From assembly GCA_943735955.1 (NCBI GenBank), contig OX030965.1, forward strand, positions 3,004,201 to 3,068,200: a DNA stretch of 64,000 nucleotides, given 5' to 3'. The DNA is from Piscicola geometra (Eukaryota; Annelida; Clitellata; Hirudinida; Piscicolidae). The notes beneath the pieces are model-generated. The model saw nothing but the letters and a program-made list of their open reading frames with translations. It ran no database searches and was not told the DNA's origin. The position numbers were made by a program, and so were the translations under genes. Below are positions 1-12,583 of this stretch, in pieces (positions within the stretch are counted from its first letter, which is position 1; each line of letters begins with the position of its first letter).

Positions 1-505
1 CAGAATAAAGAAGTTGAAAGGAGAAAGGAAGGGTAGGTAGGGTAGGTAAGGGTAGGGAATTGTAGGTAAGGGAAGAGAAAGGTAGGAAAAGGTAGATAAA
101 TGTATAGATTGTGGATTAATGTGATGGTAGTGCTTGGCAGAATAAGTGATAGAAATGTAGTAGGAAACAGTACGTAGTTGTACAAAGTAGTAGTGAGTAG
201 TAGAGAGTGGTAGAGAGTGGTGGCTAGTTGTAGAGAAAATGATGTCAGGCCGACGTGAAACTAACCAGAACAAATGAAAATCATATTTGTTAGTTCAAGT
301 CTAAAAATATTCTGGCACTGGCGCTCTGCTCCTTATATGCCCCTCCAACCCATTCGAGACTCCTTCACGTTGGATTTTACAGCAAAAATTGGGCTCATAG
401 CAGCTTATACAGCTATATAATCTGCTATTTTGAAACAAATGCTCGCCTATTCTACTTCTCCAGCATTGATTATTTCAACCCATTCAAAGCTTCTACACAT
501 TCGCC

Positions 506-649
<144 letters not shown>

Positions 650-1239
650 TGTCGTTTTTGTATAGCGTCCGGGCACGCACCTGAAGCGTTCTCACTGCGT
701 TGTATTGCAATAAAGAAATAATAGTAATGTCATATATAGGAAAGAAAAGAGTAGCATGGAGTAATTATTACGAGTGATAGCTAAGTTAAAATAATAACCA
801 CATTCACTTTGTAAAGGGCGCTATACAAATCATTAGTGATTGATTGATTGATTCAATTGCAATCGTATGTTGTAGGTTAACTGCACACGAAGAAAGTACA
901 CTGAAAATGTGTAAAATGCTTTGCACATTTATTCTGCGGATTGATGGGTAAAAAGCAGAAAAGTTTAGAAAAATTAGTTTAAAAAATGAATATTACAATT
1001 TATTTAATTATTTATATATAACCGATTTCAGATGACTAGAATTTGGATTTAATAGTTAATTCTATTTAGTTAATAAAAATTTAAAAAATTAAGACAATCC
1101 TAGGATACATCGTTCAATTAACTTTATTTTTTTCTTGATTTTTAAGTGAATATTTTAATTTAACTTGAAGTTTTAAAAATTTATTATTCTTAATTAATAA
1201 TAATTACTATTTTTTAACAATTTTTAGACTTCATAATTT

Positions 1240-1512
1240 TACATACAGGCCTTTTAACAATTACTTTTCCTGGTCCTATGTGTGAAGCCCTTGGCACCTC
1301 ATTTCAAAATATTAAAACTGGATTATCACAACAAGAAAATTCTATAAGCGAAGGAGTGGGGCTAGTACTTAGTCAATGAAAAATGTGGGAACAATTATAG
1401 ACGAAGAAAATGCAGTTGTGAAGTTTCTTAATCCTTCCAAGAAACCTGGTTATTATCAATGGCCAGCAAGAGAAGAAAAACAGAATGTCTCGAAAAAAAT
1501 TCTTTTATGTAA
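1240..1512 (+). pseudogene. Possible decayed transposon or gene coding fragment
   Basis: One stretch (about 1395-1500) reads on the plus strand as a plausible peptide containing IDEENAVVKFLNPSKKPGYY, embedded in AT-rich DNA with stops in all neighbouring frames. Aromatic-tryptophan endings of this sort occur in proteins encoded by DNA transposons, but I cannot name a family. No start codon, splice signal or longer frame supports a live gene. Confidence 0.25.
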
Positions 1513-1801
1513 ATAAAAGCCCCTAACTCTAGTATTTCTAAAAAAAACTTGTTTATTGAAGAAAATAAATATATATATATTTTTTATATATAATTATTAT
1601 TATTAGATATATATATGTGTTTTTTATTATTTTTTTAAAAACCATTATAGAGGTCAAAAGATCTGCGTGGTTTAACTCCCTAAACTAAACTTATTGAAGA
1701 ACTTGAAACTATTGAAAAACTGTATGGTAGGTATAATGCCACATTTTTTATTGAAAAATGATTAAATATTAGTTTCAGCCTTTGCAAATTGAATTAACGT
1801 A

Positions 1802-2016
1802 TTTAAGGCCATGTTACAATGGTTCTGAGAAGCATGGTTCTTATGCGCCAGAGACGCCACTCCACACGACGTACACATCTCTCAATGCATACGTCGCAAA
1901 CACCGCATCATATACACTAGGTATATGATAGTTCACGGTTGCTTCCAAGGATTCGAACTGGCGACCTTTAAGTTGCAAGTCCGACGTCTACCATCTAAGC
2001 CATCCCCGCTCCCCAT
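1802..2016 (-). mobile_element. tRNA-derived SINE, family 1, copy B
   Basis: Read on the minus strand, the head contains an A-box-like TGGCTTAGATGG and a B-box GTTCGAATCC, the two internal RNA polymerase III promoter boxes of a tRNA. A body follows that is nearly identical to the copy at 15950-16197. The tRNA-like part gives no clean acceptor stem, so this is a SINE and not a tRNA gene. The copy abuts the (TA)n array at its head end. Confidence 0.85.
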
Positions 2017-2031
2017 ATATGTATTATATTG

Positions 2032-2208
<177 letters not shown>

Positions 2209-2899
2209 TTTATTTTTTGTCACTTTTGTTTATGAAATAAAAATTAAGTTTGACCAAATGCCTCAATGATGTATCAGTGATTGTTCCAATGATTCTTTAC
2301 ATTAAAATAACAGGTTGCCTATTATTTTGTTATTAGACAATAAAGCTATAACACAGCAGAAACTATTCGCTTCTTCAGGACTGAAGAGACATCTCAACCT
2401 CTTTAATGCATCCGCAGCGATGACAAAGAAAGTCTTTGATCGAATAAAAAAGGACAAACTTTGACTGAATAAACATGAAAACACCCTTATTGAATAAACC
2501 TGGAGGGTTATGTGCCAATGCTACATTGTTGCATTTGCCTGCAACGAATGGATACAGCAAGAGGCTCGTTGGCAAAGAAGGGATATTGTCATTGAAAAAC
2601 TGAACAAACAAGCGAAAAAGATTTCAAAGCATTTCTATATGAGTTTTATATAATATATGTATAGTTTTAATATATGTATAAATATAATATATGCATATAT
2701 GTCTCTCAAGAAATAAATATTAATTTATAAAGTAATCCATCAATGCTCTTCAAGCAGATTATGCGCTGAGTCTTTAGAATCGTCAAAACACAGTAAAACA
2801 CTTTTGAGGGTGTATTGTCCCATTTTAAGACATATTGTCCCATTTAAGGGTGTTTTGTCCCATTTAAGGGTGTTTTGTCCCATTTAATTGTTCATCTGG

Positions 2900-5800
2900 T
2901 CAGACGACAGAGTGAACGGGAACAGACGAGCCAAAACCACTAGCACCACCACTACCACCAGTTCCACCACCACCACTACCACCATTATAAGTAGTGGTCT
3001 TCAGTGGATAAGACTCAGCATTGTCAATGACGACGGCAGAAGGGTGATGGTCGAGTGTGGCCAAGTGGCTTGTGGTGGTGACTGCTGCATCTTCAGAGGC
3101 ATAACCACTTGTGTCTTGAGGCCGTCTGTAGAAGAAGCGGGCCATCAGCTGCAGAGGCAGCATCAGGAAAACGAGAAGCATGTGGTAGAGAACTGAGGGG
3201 AGATGGGGGTGAGTGAGTGGATGGATGGGGAAGGGGTGGTAAATAGGGATTGAGAAAAGAAAAAAAGGTAGTTGGTAAGTGGAAGGGATGTTGGGAGATT
3301 CACTACAGACTGGAATACATTTTCAGACAATAAAATCATTTCAAAAACATTTAATTCTTGCAATTTTTAATCAAATCTTGAAACACCCCCCCCTCACTCA
3401 CTCTCTCCTCTCCCCTTGGAGGTGAGCATGCTGTTACACTGGATGACGTCATTCGAAACGAGGATGCTGATCACGAGGTTTGGAACCACCCCGCTCAACA
3501 AGCACAACTGCAAGCAAGCTATCTTGCCCGAGATGGAGAATAGGTCGTGAAGTCGTCGCCATCATCATCATCATCGTCGCCATCATCATCGTCGACTTCC
3601 TCATCGTAACTATAATCATCACGTGATTAGTGTGATTGTCCCATTAGAATTGGTCCAGTGACTTTTAAGCTTTCATTTTTCTTTCTTTCAACTTTTCTAT
3701 TTTCTTTTGTCCATTTTCCCAAACCAATCAGCCACCCTCACAATACTTCACCCTCTTTTTCACATCAATTTCCTCCCTCTCTTTTCTTCCTCCCCTCTTT
3801 CTTCTCCTTTACACCAACCTCCCCACCCCCTTCCCACTCCTTCCCACTCCTTCCCACCCACCTCTCTTGCAGCTCCTTCATTAGTGCTCCTCTGATCAGC
3901 ATGAGGCCATAGACGGCAGTGATGGTGGAGGCGAGGTTGCATACTGCGATGTAGATGAAGCCCTTGTAAATGCTCGTCTGTTGGGGGGTGGTGGGTGGTT
4001 TGGGTGGGTTGTTAGGAAGGGGAGGAGGGTTAGATGTTTGAAGTAGGTAGATGAGGGTTGGATAGGGTAGTTAGTGGTTGGATGGGGGAGGGTAGCTGGG
4101 GGTTGGATAGAGTAGATGAGGGTGAGGTAATTGATGGTTGAAATAGATAATCAGTGGTTGAAGTGGTAGATGATGGGGGGTATGTAAAAGTAGTTGTAGT
4201 GATTTTGTGGGTGGCAATGGTTTCAGAAGCGTGAGTGGATGTTCGGGTTTCAGAACGAAGAGAGATGTATGAAGCTGTAATATATGATCATCATCATCAT
4301 CATGAATATATGGAGAAAAATATCTAGAAGAAGCTGGGTGAACAAGTGCTTGCTAACGTCTCCGGGCACGTAGATTCCATCTGCCCACATCACTGCCGCC
4401 AGGAACATTATGAAGGGCCGCACCACACACACCTGCATCACCATCACGCTCAGGCGTAGGTAGGTGGTTCTTGGGAGGGGGGGGGGGGAGTGGTGGATGG
4501 ATAAATGCTTTTCATGATAAAAAGTTTATTTATTATCCCTTTAAATTTAAATTTTGATTTTAAACAAAAAAGGGATTTGATTGTGTGGAAATTTTCAAAA
4601 TGGCTAAAATTTGGAAGCAAGTCTCGGAAAGTCATCTGCCACCAACCTGTCAAACGTCACCGCAGGCAAGCAGACGCAGCAGCAGCACAGAGGTGGAGTG
4701 TTTAGACGCATCATCCTTTCAAGTCGTGGTGGTGCTGATGATGATCCGATGGACCTCCACATCGTCTCCTTGCCGCCCATGTAGTTCACCATCAAGAGGC
4801 CGAAGTTGTAGAGGCAAGAGCCGAAGAAGCTTCGGTTGATTAGGCATGTTTATGCATTGAGTAGTCGTTAATGGAGAGTTAATTATGAATGCTTATGCAT
4901 TAATTAGTCATTAATAGGGAGTTAATTATGAATTGATTAGTCATTTTTAGACAGTCAATTTTGCATGCATTTGCATTGTTTAGTCATTATAAAGCAGTTA
5001 ATTAGCCAATAATAGGCAGTTAATTAAGCATTTAATTAGACAGTTAACTAAGCAGTTAAATATACATTAAATTATGTATTTAATCAAACATTTAATAAAA
5101 AATTATTTAAGCATATAATAAAAAATTTTATTAGACAGTTAATTATGTATTTATTTAGACAATTATTAATGTATATATTTGGCAATAACTGGGAATATAA
5201 TTATACATATAGTTAGGTATTTAATTAGGCTTATAATTAGGTATATAATTGGGCATATAATTGGGTATATAACTGGGTATATAATTAAGCATATAATCAG
5301 AATGATTTGATGAAGATCCGTAAGGACTCACGCATTGGCGACCATGTCGACCAGAGGGCCTGAACGAGGCACCATCACTCCCAAGAGGGCTGTGGTGGAG
5401 TACATCTGGGAGGGAGGGAGGTGGAGAGATAGAAGGAGGAGAAGGTGAAAAAAGGGAAAGGGGTGGAGGAAAGGGAGAGAGGTGGAAGAAAGGGGGAATA
5501 GGTGGAGGGGCAGAAGGAAGAGGTGGATAGAAATGAGAATAGAAAGAAAAAGAGAAGAAAGAGGAGGGGAGAAAGAGGAGGGGGAAAGAAGAGGAGGGGA
5601 AGATAAGGAGAAATAAATTAAAAGGTAGAGAAGAAGAATATTTAACAAAGAAAAGTTTCTTTAAGCGATATTTGAAAACAAAATAAAAGTCCTAACTTAT
5701 ATTTTAAAACGCTATTTTTTCAAAAAATAAGTTTATGTATTTTTATTTATTCATATAATAAAAAATAAATATAAAATATAAATATAAACACATTAAAATT

Positions 5801-6450
5801 GTATATTCATATCTCGATTCTCACGGGAAAAGCTCCCAAGACCCAGATGGTCTTGTGTTTCCTGCTCTTGTTGCAGAAGTTTCTTGCGATGAAGATGACT
5901 TCCTCTACGTAGATGGCGATGGTGGAGACGGTGGTGAGGAGGAGGAAGGAGTATAAGATGAGCACTCCAGAAGGCAGTTCTGAGGGGGAGGAGGTAGAGG
6001 AGGTGGTGGAGTGATGCTTGGAGGTGGGAGGTGGGGTAGAGGGTGGAAGTGCAAGTAGAGGGTAGAAGTGATGGAGGTGGAGAAGAGATGGAGGTAGCGG
6101 GCTGATTCTAGAAGATGAAGGTGGCGTTTACGGTGCTGTATAAGGGTGAGAAGAGAGTTAGTCAAGGGAGAAGAGAGGAGAATGAGAAAGTTGAAAATTA
6201 ATTGTAAAAAAAAATTCGTTTGAATCATGACTGGCGCAAAGATGTTTGAGGAACAAACAAGCATGAAGCTCTCGCTAACAAGCACATAATGACGTCACGA
6301 ACTCTGGATGAGGTGGTACGATCTTGGCACGTCGCCAACACATTTATCCTCCACATCACCATCAGCATCACCCCTGGAGCGGCAAGTGGTGTTGATGATG
6401 ATTGCCGTCATTAGATCCACCAGCTGATTCACAGCTCTCATGCTGGTCAT
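2900..6450 (-). CDS. SLC51A: Organic solute transporter subunit alpha (SLC51A/OST-alpha)
   Basis: Eight exons: 6450-6303, 5979-5825, 5405-5332, 4829-4647, 4448-4358, 3977-3858, 3522-3402 and 3192-2900, about 394 residues (human protein 340). OST-alpha is the seven-pass subunit of a heteromeric carrier of bile acids and steroid conjugates at the plasma membrane. Family landmarks appear in order: a first membrane segment ending AIYVEEVIF, then VPRSGPLVDM, GGKETM before a Cys cluster (PPLCCCCVCLP), ADGIYVPGDV, and a last membrane segment leading to RFFYRRPQDTSGY, matching the YYRR..GY tail of the family. All joins keep phase. The least certain are the exon 5 donor and the exon 6/7 join, because a conserved Lys falls at the chosen acceptor. 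Start MTSM at 6450; a second in-frame ATG lies 9 bases on. The C-terminal tail is Gly/Ser/Thr-rich and repeat-encoded. The beta subunit is not in the window. Confidence 0.9.
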
Positions 6451-6987
6451 TGTTGTTGTTTTGTGTCAGTTGTGGAGGGGGTTGTGGAGGGAGTTGAGGA
6501 GAAGGTGTTTGGATGGATTCTTGATGTAGTTGTGGTTGTTGTAGAAATTGTTGTAGTTGTTGTAGAATGTGTTGTAGTTGTTGAAGAATGTGTTGTGGTT
6601 GTAGTTGTTGTAGAATGTGTTGTAGTTGTTGGGTTGTTGTATAATGTGTTGTTGTTGTTGTGTAGTGTGTTGTAGTTGTGGATTGTGTTGTAGGTGTAGA
6701 GAGTATGGTAGTTGAAGAGTGTGTTGTAGTCGTAAAATGTGTTGTGTTGTTGTTTTGGAAAATGTTGTTGTTGTTAAGATGTTTTAGTTTTTAAAATTTT
6801 GCCGTGGTGTGTTGCAAAATATGGATTTTTCGCAATTTAGTTGTCGATACTTGAGTGTAGTTGTTAACAGTGTTTTCAGAAACGAAGTAGGTTTATTGAA
6901 CTTTAATTTTAGTTCTTAGTGGTAACAGAACACACGTTTAGATCAATTAAACAGAGCTTTCACAGAGGCAATTCTCGTTTTTATATA

Positions 6988-7024
<37 letters not shown>

Positions 7025-8245
7025 AAGTTCATATGTGAGCGTCTCAAAAGTCTCTATCTTCTTGAGTGTAAGGGGTGTAGAGATAAAACCCTTTTCATTA
7101 ATTATAATACAATCACACACTTGACGTAATGGGTCCTTTAATTAGTCAGTCGCTTCCACAGATCACCCATCATCATCATCACCCTCCATCATCATCATCA
7201 CTACCACCTTCTTGATCATCACCACCTACACAACAATTGCAGCACCTATACCCTCACCATCCGCACCAATAATTCCTATCATTTATAACTTCATCTCTTC
7301 AATAACCTCAATCACCATCATCATTATCATCATCACCACCATCATCATTATCATCATCACCACAGTTTTTAACATCATCACCACCATCATCACAACCATA
7401 ATCACCACCATCATCATCATCATCACCACCACCATCATCATCATCAACATCATCATCTTCAGTGCAGTACTTGAGTGTCTGCTTATCTGGACGTTAGAAG
7501 TCTTCTAAAAGGAGTCTGCCTTCATTCACCCTCAACACAAGAGTCTCTGTGTCTTTGTTTGCATGTGTCTGTGTATTCATTTCTATTTGTCTGTTTTATT
7601 TGTTTCTGTGTATGTGTCTGTGTATTCTTTTCTATGTGTCTGTTTGTATTTGTCTCTGTGTATGTGTCTGTTTGTATTTGTCTCTGTGTATGTGTCTGTT
7701 TGTATTTGTCTCTGTGTATGTGTCTGTTTGTATTTGTCTCTGTGTATGTGTCTGTTTGTATTTGTCTCTGTGTATGTGTTTGTTTGTATTTGTCTCTATG
7801 TATGTGTTTGTTTGTATTTGTCTCTGTGTATGTGTCTGTTTGTATTTGTCTCTGTGTATGTGTCTGTTTGTATTCGTCTCTGTGTTTGTGTCTGTGTGTT
7901 GGTTTGTATGTGTTTGTGTCTGTGTTGGTTTTGTATGTGTTTGTGTCTGTGTGTTGGTTTGTATGTGTTGGTTTGTATGTGTTTGTGTCTGTGTTGGTTT
8001 GTATGTGTTTGTGTCTGTGTTGATTTGTATGTGTTCGATGGCATGGCGTTAGAATGAGATGGAATACGGACAAAAAAAGTTGATTTTTTTATTTTCATTT
8101 TTCAATATTTATTTTATTGAACAAGAAACGAAAGACGACAACAAACAACCCTTAGATGGAAAACAACTGAATATTTATAAATTACTATAACCCTCATCAT
8201 CATCATCACTACCACCATCATCAGCAGCATCATCCTCATCCTGAT
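6451..8245. repeat. Repeat-filled spacer between two minus-strand genes
   Basis: It holds a (GTT/GTA)-rich stretch (6455-6770), a short (GT)n (6991-7023), (CAT)n-rich DNA (7165-7465) and a clean minisatellite at about 7560-8035. The minisatellite unit is 28 bp (tttgtctctgtgtatgtgtc plus tgtttgta) and shortens to GTGTTGGTTTGTATGTGTTT-like units at the right end. No gene is supported; long reading frames here are low-complexity Cys/Val/Leu or Thr/His strings. Confidence 0.85.
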
Positions 8246-8368
8246 TTAATTGATTTTAGAATGATCGACAGTGGATGGACGAATTCTTGAGATGAAGAGG
8301 ATGACGAGGGTGGTGATGATGATGATTGCCGATGCCATTAGCACCAAGTACTTGAACATCACAGAGTC
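8246..8368 (-). CDS. Candidate alternative last exon of the thioredoxin-like membrane protein
   Basis: A consensus acceptor (CCACTCCACCACAG) opens a phase-0 frame of 40 residues: DSVMFKYL, a hydrophobic span (LVLMASAIIIITTLVILFI), a basic SRIRP stop-transfer and a short tail ending in KIN before TAA. It lies 637 bp downstream of the other last exon (9115-9005). Both have the same entry phase and the same layout of membrane segment plus short basic tail. I infer a choice of terminal exon that would swap the membrane anchor and cytoplasmic tail. It could instead be a decayed duplicate or a separate small gene. Confidence 0.55.
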   Translation of the reverse strand, partial: DSVMFKYLVLMASAIIIITTLVILFISRIRPSTVDHSKIN

Positions 8369-9004
8369 CTGTGGTGGAGTGGCAATTCAGCTTGACAAAC
8401 ATTTAACGGTAAGTTGCAATAATTGTTCTACTTTCGGGAAAACTTCGATTAATCATCAAAGTTTGATCTGGATAATAGCATTTTTTAATTTCATGGGTTA
8501 GAAGTATTTTCTAATAGTATGGTTTTAAAATATATTTTTAGTCCATGGTTAATAATTAACTTTTTTATTAATTAACTTTACTTTTTTTTATAATTCATAA
8601 TTTTTATTTATTTGTTAAATTAAAAAATTATTATGAAACAAAACTTTTTCCACTTTTTAAGAAAAAGATCAAAACTGTTTGTGAGCGAGAAAAAAGTGGA
8701 AATGAGCAAACAATTAGGTCAACAAAATTAACCGAATAAACAAACCCCCATCAAAAATGTTTTTATGAAAGTCTAAAAATAGTTTTTTTGAAGCTTCAAG
8801 TTTTCAATGAAAAAGAGAAAAAAAACAGCATGAAAAAAAAAGCCTGACGAGATCATTGAGAAGAAAAAAAAAGTTGAAGAAAAACAAAAAATCACCCAGC
8901 ACCAGTATTACGCCTGTTCTCCCAAACAAAAAACATAAAAGCGATTTTAAGATCTAAAAATCTCTTTAAAAAACTAACACACAAAAACAAAACAAAAAAG
9001 AATT

Positions 9005-12000
9005 TCAAAATAGTTTCGGTTTTGTTTTCCTGCAGCATCTTCTGAAGCAGACGACAGACAAGATGGCAGCCACGACGGCTGAGGCTGCAACCACTACATA
9101 CCACAGCTGCACTTGCTGCCGACAGTTGCGTTGATTTTGTTATTGTTCTTTTTGTGTTGTTATGTTTTTGTTGTTGTGTTGTTTTTGTATTTTGGTTGTA
9201 GTTTTGTTGTATTGTTGTTGTTAATGCTGTTGTTGTTGTAGATGTTTTTGTTATAATACAATACAACGACGAGTATTATTTACGCGGCGTAAACCCGGAT
9301 GAGCTTAGAGACCACATGTTGTTGATGACGTTGTACGTGTTGTTATAGTTGTGGCGTTGGCAGACATTTTGTTTTATGAAAGCGCGCCACGAATACAGCT
9401 CAACAGTCGTAACATTCTATCGATTATTATTTCATAATGCACCAAAACATGCATCTGTGAGGGACTATCGAGCCGACTAAAACAACTTCAAGCAACATCA
9501 ACAACCTCAACAACAACACCTTAACAACAACATCTCAACAACAACATCAACATCACCTCATCAGCGACAACACTTCAACAACACCACAAAAACATAAACA
9601 ACAAAAAAAATAAAAGCACAACAACAAAATCACAACAACAACAACAACAACAACAACGCACCTTCATAGTGCTGACGACGCTTTCCAGCAAGGAGTCACT
9701 GGGGAGGGTTGCAGAAGGTAGATGGTGATGATGATGATGGTGATGGTGATGATGATGATGGTGGTGATGATGATGACGATGATAACCATAATGATGACAA
9801 TGAGGAACATAAATTCTATAAATTCGAACCACCACCATCAGACCCCCCTCCCCCTAGGCCACCTACAAGGCGGTGGGCAGGGGCTTGACGGGGTGGGATG
9901 GGGCATTCTTGTACCACCCCTCGGCGAACAAGACCAGCTTGGCCAGCTCGATGGGCTGGTCGTATTTGTAGTACTTGCCTGCCCTCAAGCTGGGTGGATG
10001 GTGAGTTGGTGAAAGTGGAGAATGGATAGATGGAAAGTTGGTAGATGAGTGGATAGGTTGAAAATGACAGGTGACAGGAAGGGAAGAAGTGGGAAAATGG
10101 ATGGAAGGATGAAAGATAGATGGAAGGATGAAAGATAGATGGAAAGATGGAAGATAGTTGGAAAAGAAAGAGTAGATGAATGCATGTAGAGCATCGGAGA
10201 AGGGCAGGAAAGAAGGAAAGCAGATGGACTGACAAGTAGAGCGAGGGACAGTGGGAGGCCTTGAAGCGCTCGCTGCTGATGGGCGCCTGTGCCATGTCGA
10301 CGCTTGCCACCACCTTGACATGCGCCAGTCTGAGGTGGTGGTGGTTGTGGTTGGTATCCAAGTGTCAGTGGTGTTTGTGGTAGTCATGGTGGTTGTCGAG
10401 AGGGTGGTTGTGGTGTCAGTTGTCGAGGTGGTGGTAGTGGTGGTATTGGAGAGTTAATGACGGAAGTGGGAGGGTTGGAAGTGGCATAGAAGATTGTCGC
10501 TAATGATATCAATAATATTTAGAAGTTTATTATTGATTTTGAGGGTATCATCATCATCGCCTGAATAATATAAATAATAATAATCATTATTATTATTATG
10601 ATTTCTAACAACAATTATAATAATTTAAACCTCGCTGCCAAAGTCTCCCACAGCGAGAGGTACTCGTCACATTCCGGAGAAAAGCTGAAGGGAGGGGGAA
10701 GGATGGGTGGATGAGAGAGAAGGAGAAAGAGAAAAAAAGAAGAAAAAAAAGAAAAAAAGAGATGTGGAGGAGTTCTGATTGATAGACATAAACAAGCGTA
10801 CACATGTTTGTACACAGAGATACAAATCAGGAATACAAGGAAACATGCAAACTAAAAGCAGAAGAAGAAGAAGCAATACACAAGGAGATAATCAGGAGGA
10901 CTAACAACAAGATGAACCAGTCTCCCGTGGTTGAGCCCGTGGAAGCCTGTGTCTCGTGTTCAAACGTCTGCATGGGTGGGTGGAGTGGGTGGATGGGGGT
11001 TGGTTAGTGAGTGGGATAGTGGGTGGGATGGTGGGTGGTGATTGGGATGGATGGGTGGTGATGGGGATGGTGGGTGGTGATTGGGATGGATGGGTGGTGA
11101 TTGGGATGGTGGGTGGTGATGGGGATGGTGGGTGGTGATTGGGATATGGGTGGTGATTGGGATGGATGGGTGGTGATAGGGATGGATTGGTGGTGATTGG
11201 GATGGATGGGAGTACAGAAAAAAGCTTTTGTGGAATGGTTGACAAAAAAAGATGTTTGGGTGATGGAGATGGACAAGAGATGGGTGAGAAAGATAATTGG
11301 TAACTATTAACTTATAATTCATGAAATATTATATGTAATTCATTAAAATTATTTAAAAAATAGATTTCTTATAAAAAAATATATTTTCTGAAAAATATAT
11401 TTCCAGCAAAGATTTTTGATGAGGTAGAGGAAAACCTGGTCATCGAGGCTCCTCGAGTAGATCTGGTTGCTGTGCTGTTGCACAAACTCCACCAACTCCC
11501 CCCTCTTAAGCCCCTCACCTGGTGTCGTGGTGTCATGGTGGTGAAAGTGATTTAAAAGTGGATTTTGAATTTATATAGTGGTGAATGCCAGGTAAGAATT
11601 ATTTTAAAAATGGATTTTGAATTTATATAGTGGTGAAGAATGGGTGGAAGTTATTAGTAAAACCTTCATACAAAAGAGGAGTGCCATTTCTGTAGAAAAA
11701 TAGTCTGCTATGTGGTACTTTGCCTTCTTTTGTGTAAGGCTTGAGAAGTTTTTGGCTGTACATATCAAAAGTGTGAATTTCTGTCAAAAGAAAAAATTAT
11801 TTATTACTTTTTTAAGAAGGTTTATCACATGCAAAATAAAAGTTTAAACTCATTAAGAGTACCATAGCTTGAAAGTGTTGCTTGCATTTCTGACAAGAAC
11901 TTCAAGTTTTCTCTACACTCTTCATCACAGTTCTCATTGCTTCCTAATTCATGAATAATTCAATATTAGAGTAATATTTGATAAATATAAATATTGTAAT

Positions 12001-12195
12001 TATCAAACAGACGTTTAAAAAAAGAGATTTATTATTACACAACTTACTAATGTGAGCAAGCACAAGACGATTAGAAGTGAGGGCTTGCTTGAGGGCAACT
12101 TCATCTAGCGTTTGAAGTTCAGCGAAAGCTCCCCCAATCAAAAGCACCACGTTTACAATGCAGATGACACAGCTTATGGCATTTAGAAAATGCAT
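9005..12195 (-). CDS. Type I membrane protein with two thioredoxin-like (PDI-family) domains
   Basis: Ten exons: 12195-12048, 11943-11863, 11780-11664, 11518-11436, 10967-10906, 10684-10631, 10329-10234, 9989-9867, 9698-9662 and 9115-9005, about 303 residues, phases consistent. Residues 1-25 are a signal peptide (ISCVICIVNVVLLIGGAFA). A first thioredoxin-like domain (about 26-143) has C55-DEE-C59 where the active site would lie. A second (about 144-264) starts TFEHETQASTGSTTGDW and has FSPECDEY instead of WCxxC, followed by WETLAA, VKVVASVDM, CPSLYFLRAGKYYKY and PVKPLP, all classic PDI positions. A membrane segment (about 272-290) and the tail CFRRCCRKTKPKLF follow. Most likely an endoplasmic reticulum or surface protein; redox activity is doubtful without a CxxC pair. 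I cannot name an orthologue. Exon 5 has two in-phase donors, so one Leu is uncertain. Confidence 0.85.
9251..9335. repeat. Dispersed repeat fragment (tail-like)
   Basis: The block starting caatacaacgacgagtatta and running through ggcgtaaacccggatgag is about 80% alike to 40338-40412. It shares the ggcgta.aaccg..cgag core with the tails of the second SINE family (15078-15207 and 20466-20640). It is probably a 3' fragment of a retroposon. Confidence 0.5.
11000..11210. repeat. GGTGGTGATTGGGATGG minisatellite in an intron
   Basis: About ten imperfect units of roughly 20 bp (tgggtggtgattgggatgga) in the intron between exons 4 and 5 of the thioredoxin-like gene. On the gene's sense strand they read as C/A-rich (CCATCCCAATCACCACCCA) and lead up to the 3' splice site. 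Confidence 0.9.
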
Positions 12196-12583
12196 ATTTA
12201 AAAGATTTAAATCAAGTTATGCGCCTGCTGAAGGTTTTAAACTATATTAAAATTATGGTAATTAATTTTGAGTGGATTTGCCGGTGAAGAGTTTGTTGGG
12301 ATTTTTAAAGCTAATTTTAAACTTTAAAATTTAAAAGTGAAAAAAGTTAAATCTAGATTATGATTATAAGAGATAATGGAAAATTAATTTTTGAAAAATA
12401 AATATGATCAAAATAATACAAATATTTTGTTTTAAAAATAATTTCAAACATAGTTTTTAGTTTACTTTTAAGTTTGAACTTTATTTAAATGACTCTCACA
12501 GGTCATTAAAATAGTGACAATTTATTTTAATATTTATAAATCATTTAACTAAGGTTTTTTTAATTTTTAAAAGTATTTTGGTC
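12196..12583. promoter_or_regulatory. Shared upstream region between head-to-head genes
   Basis: Only 388 bp separate the start codons of the thioredoxin-like gene (minus) and DHRS7B (plus). Both 5' untranslated regions and both promoters must lie here or overlap. The DNA is AT-rich and almost free of simple repeats, unlike the rest of the window. I see no convincing TATA box or initiator. Confidence 0.5.

Noticed and set aside
2302..2640. Small open frames on both strands near 2.3-2.6 kb
   Set aside because: They have no start context, splice signals or recognisable motif. They may be remnants of a mobile element, but I cannot support a call.
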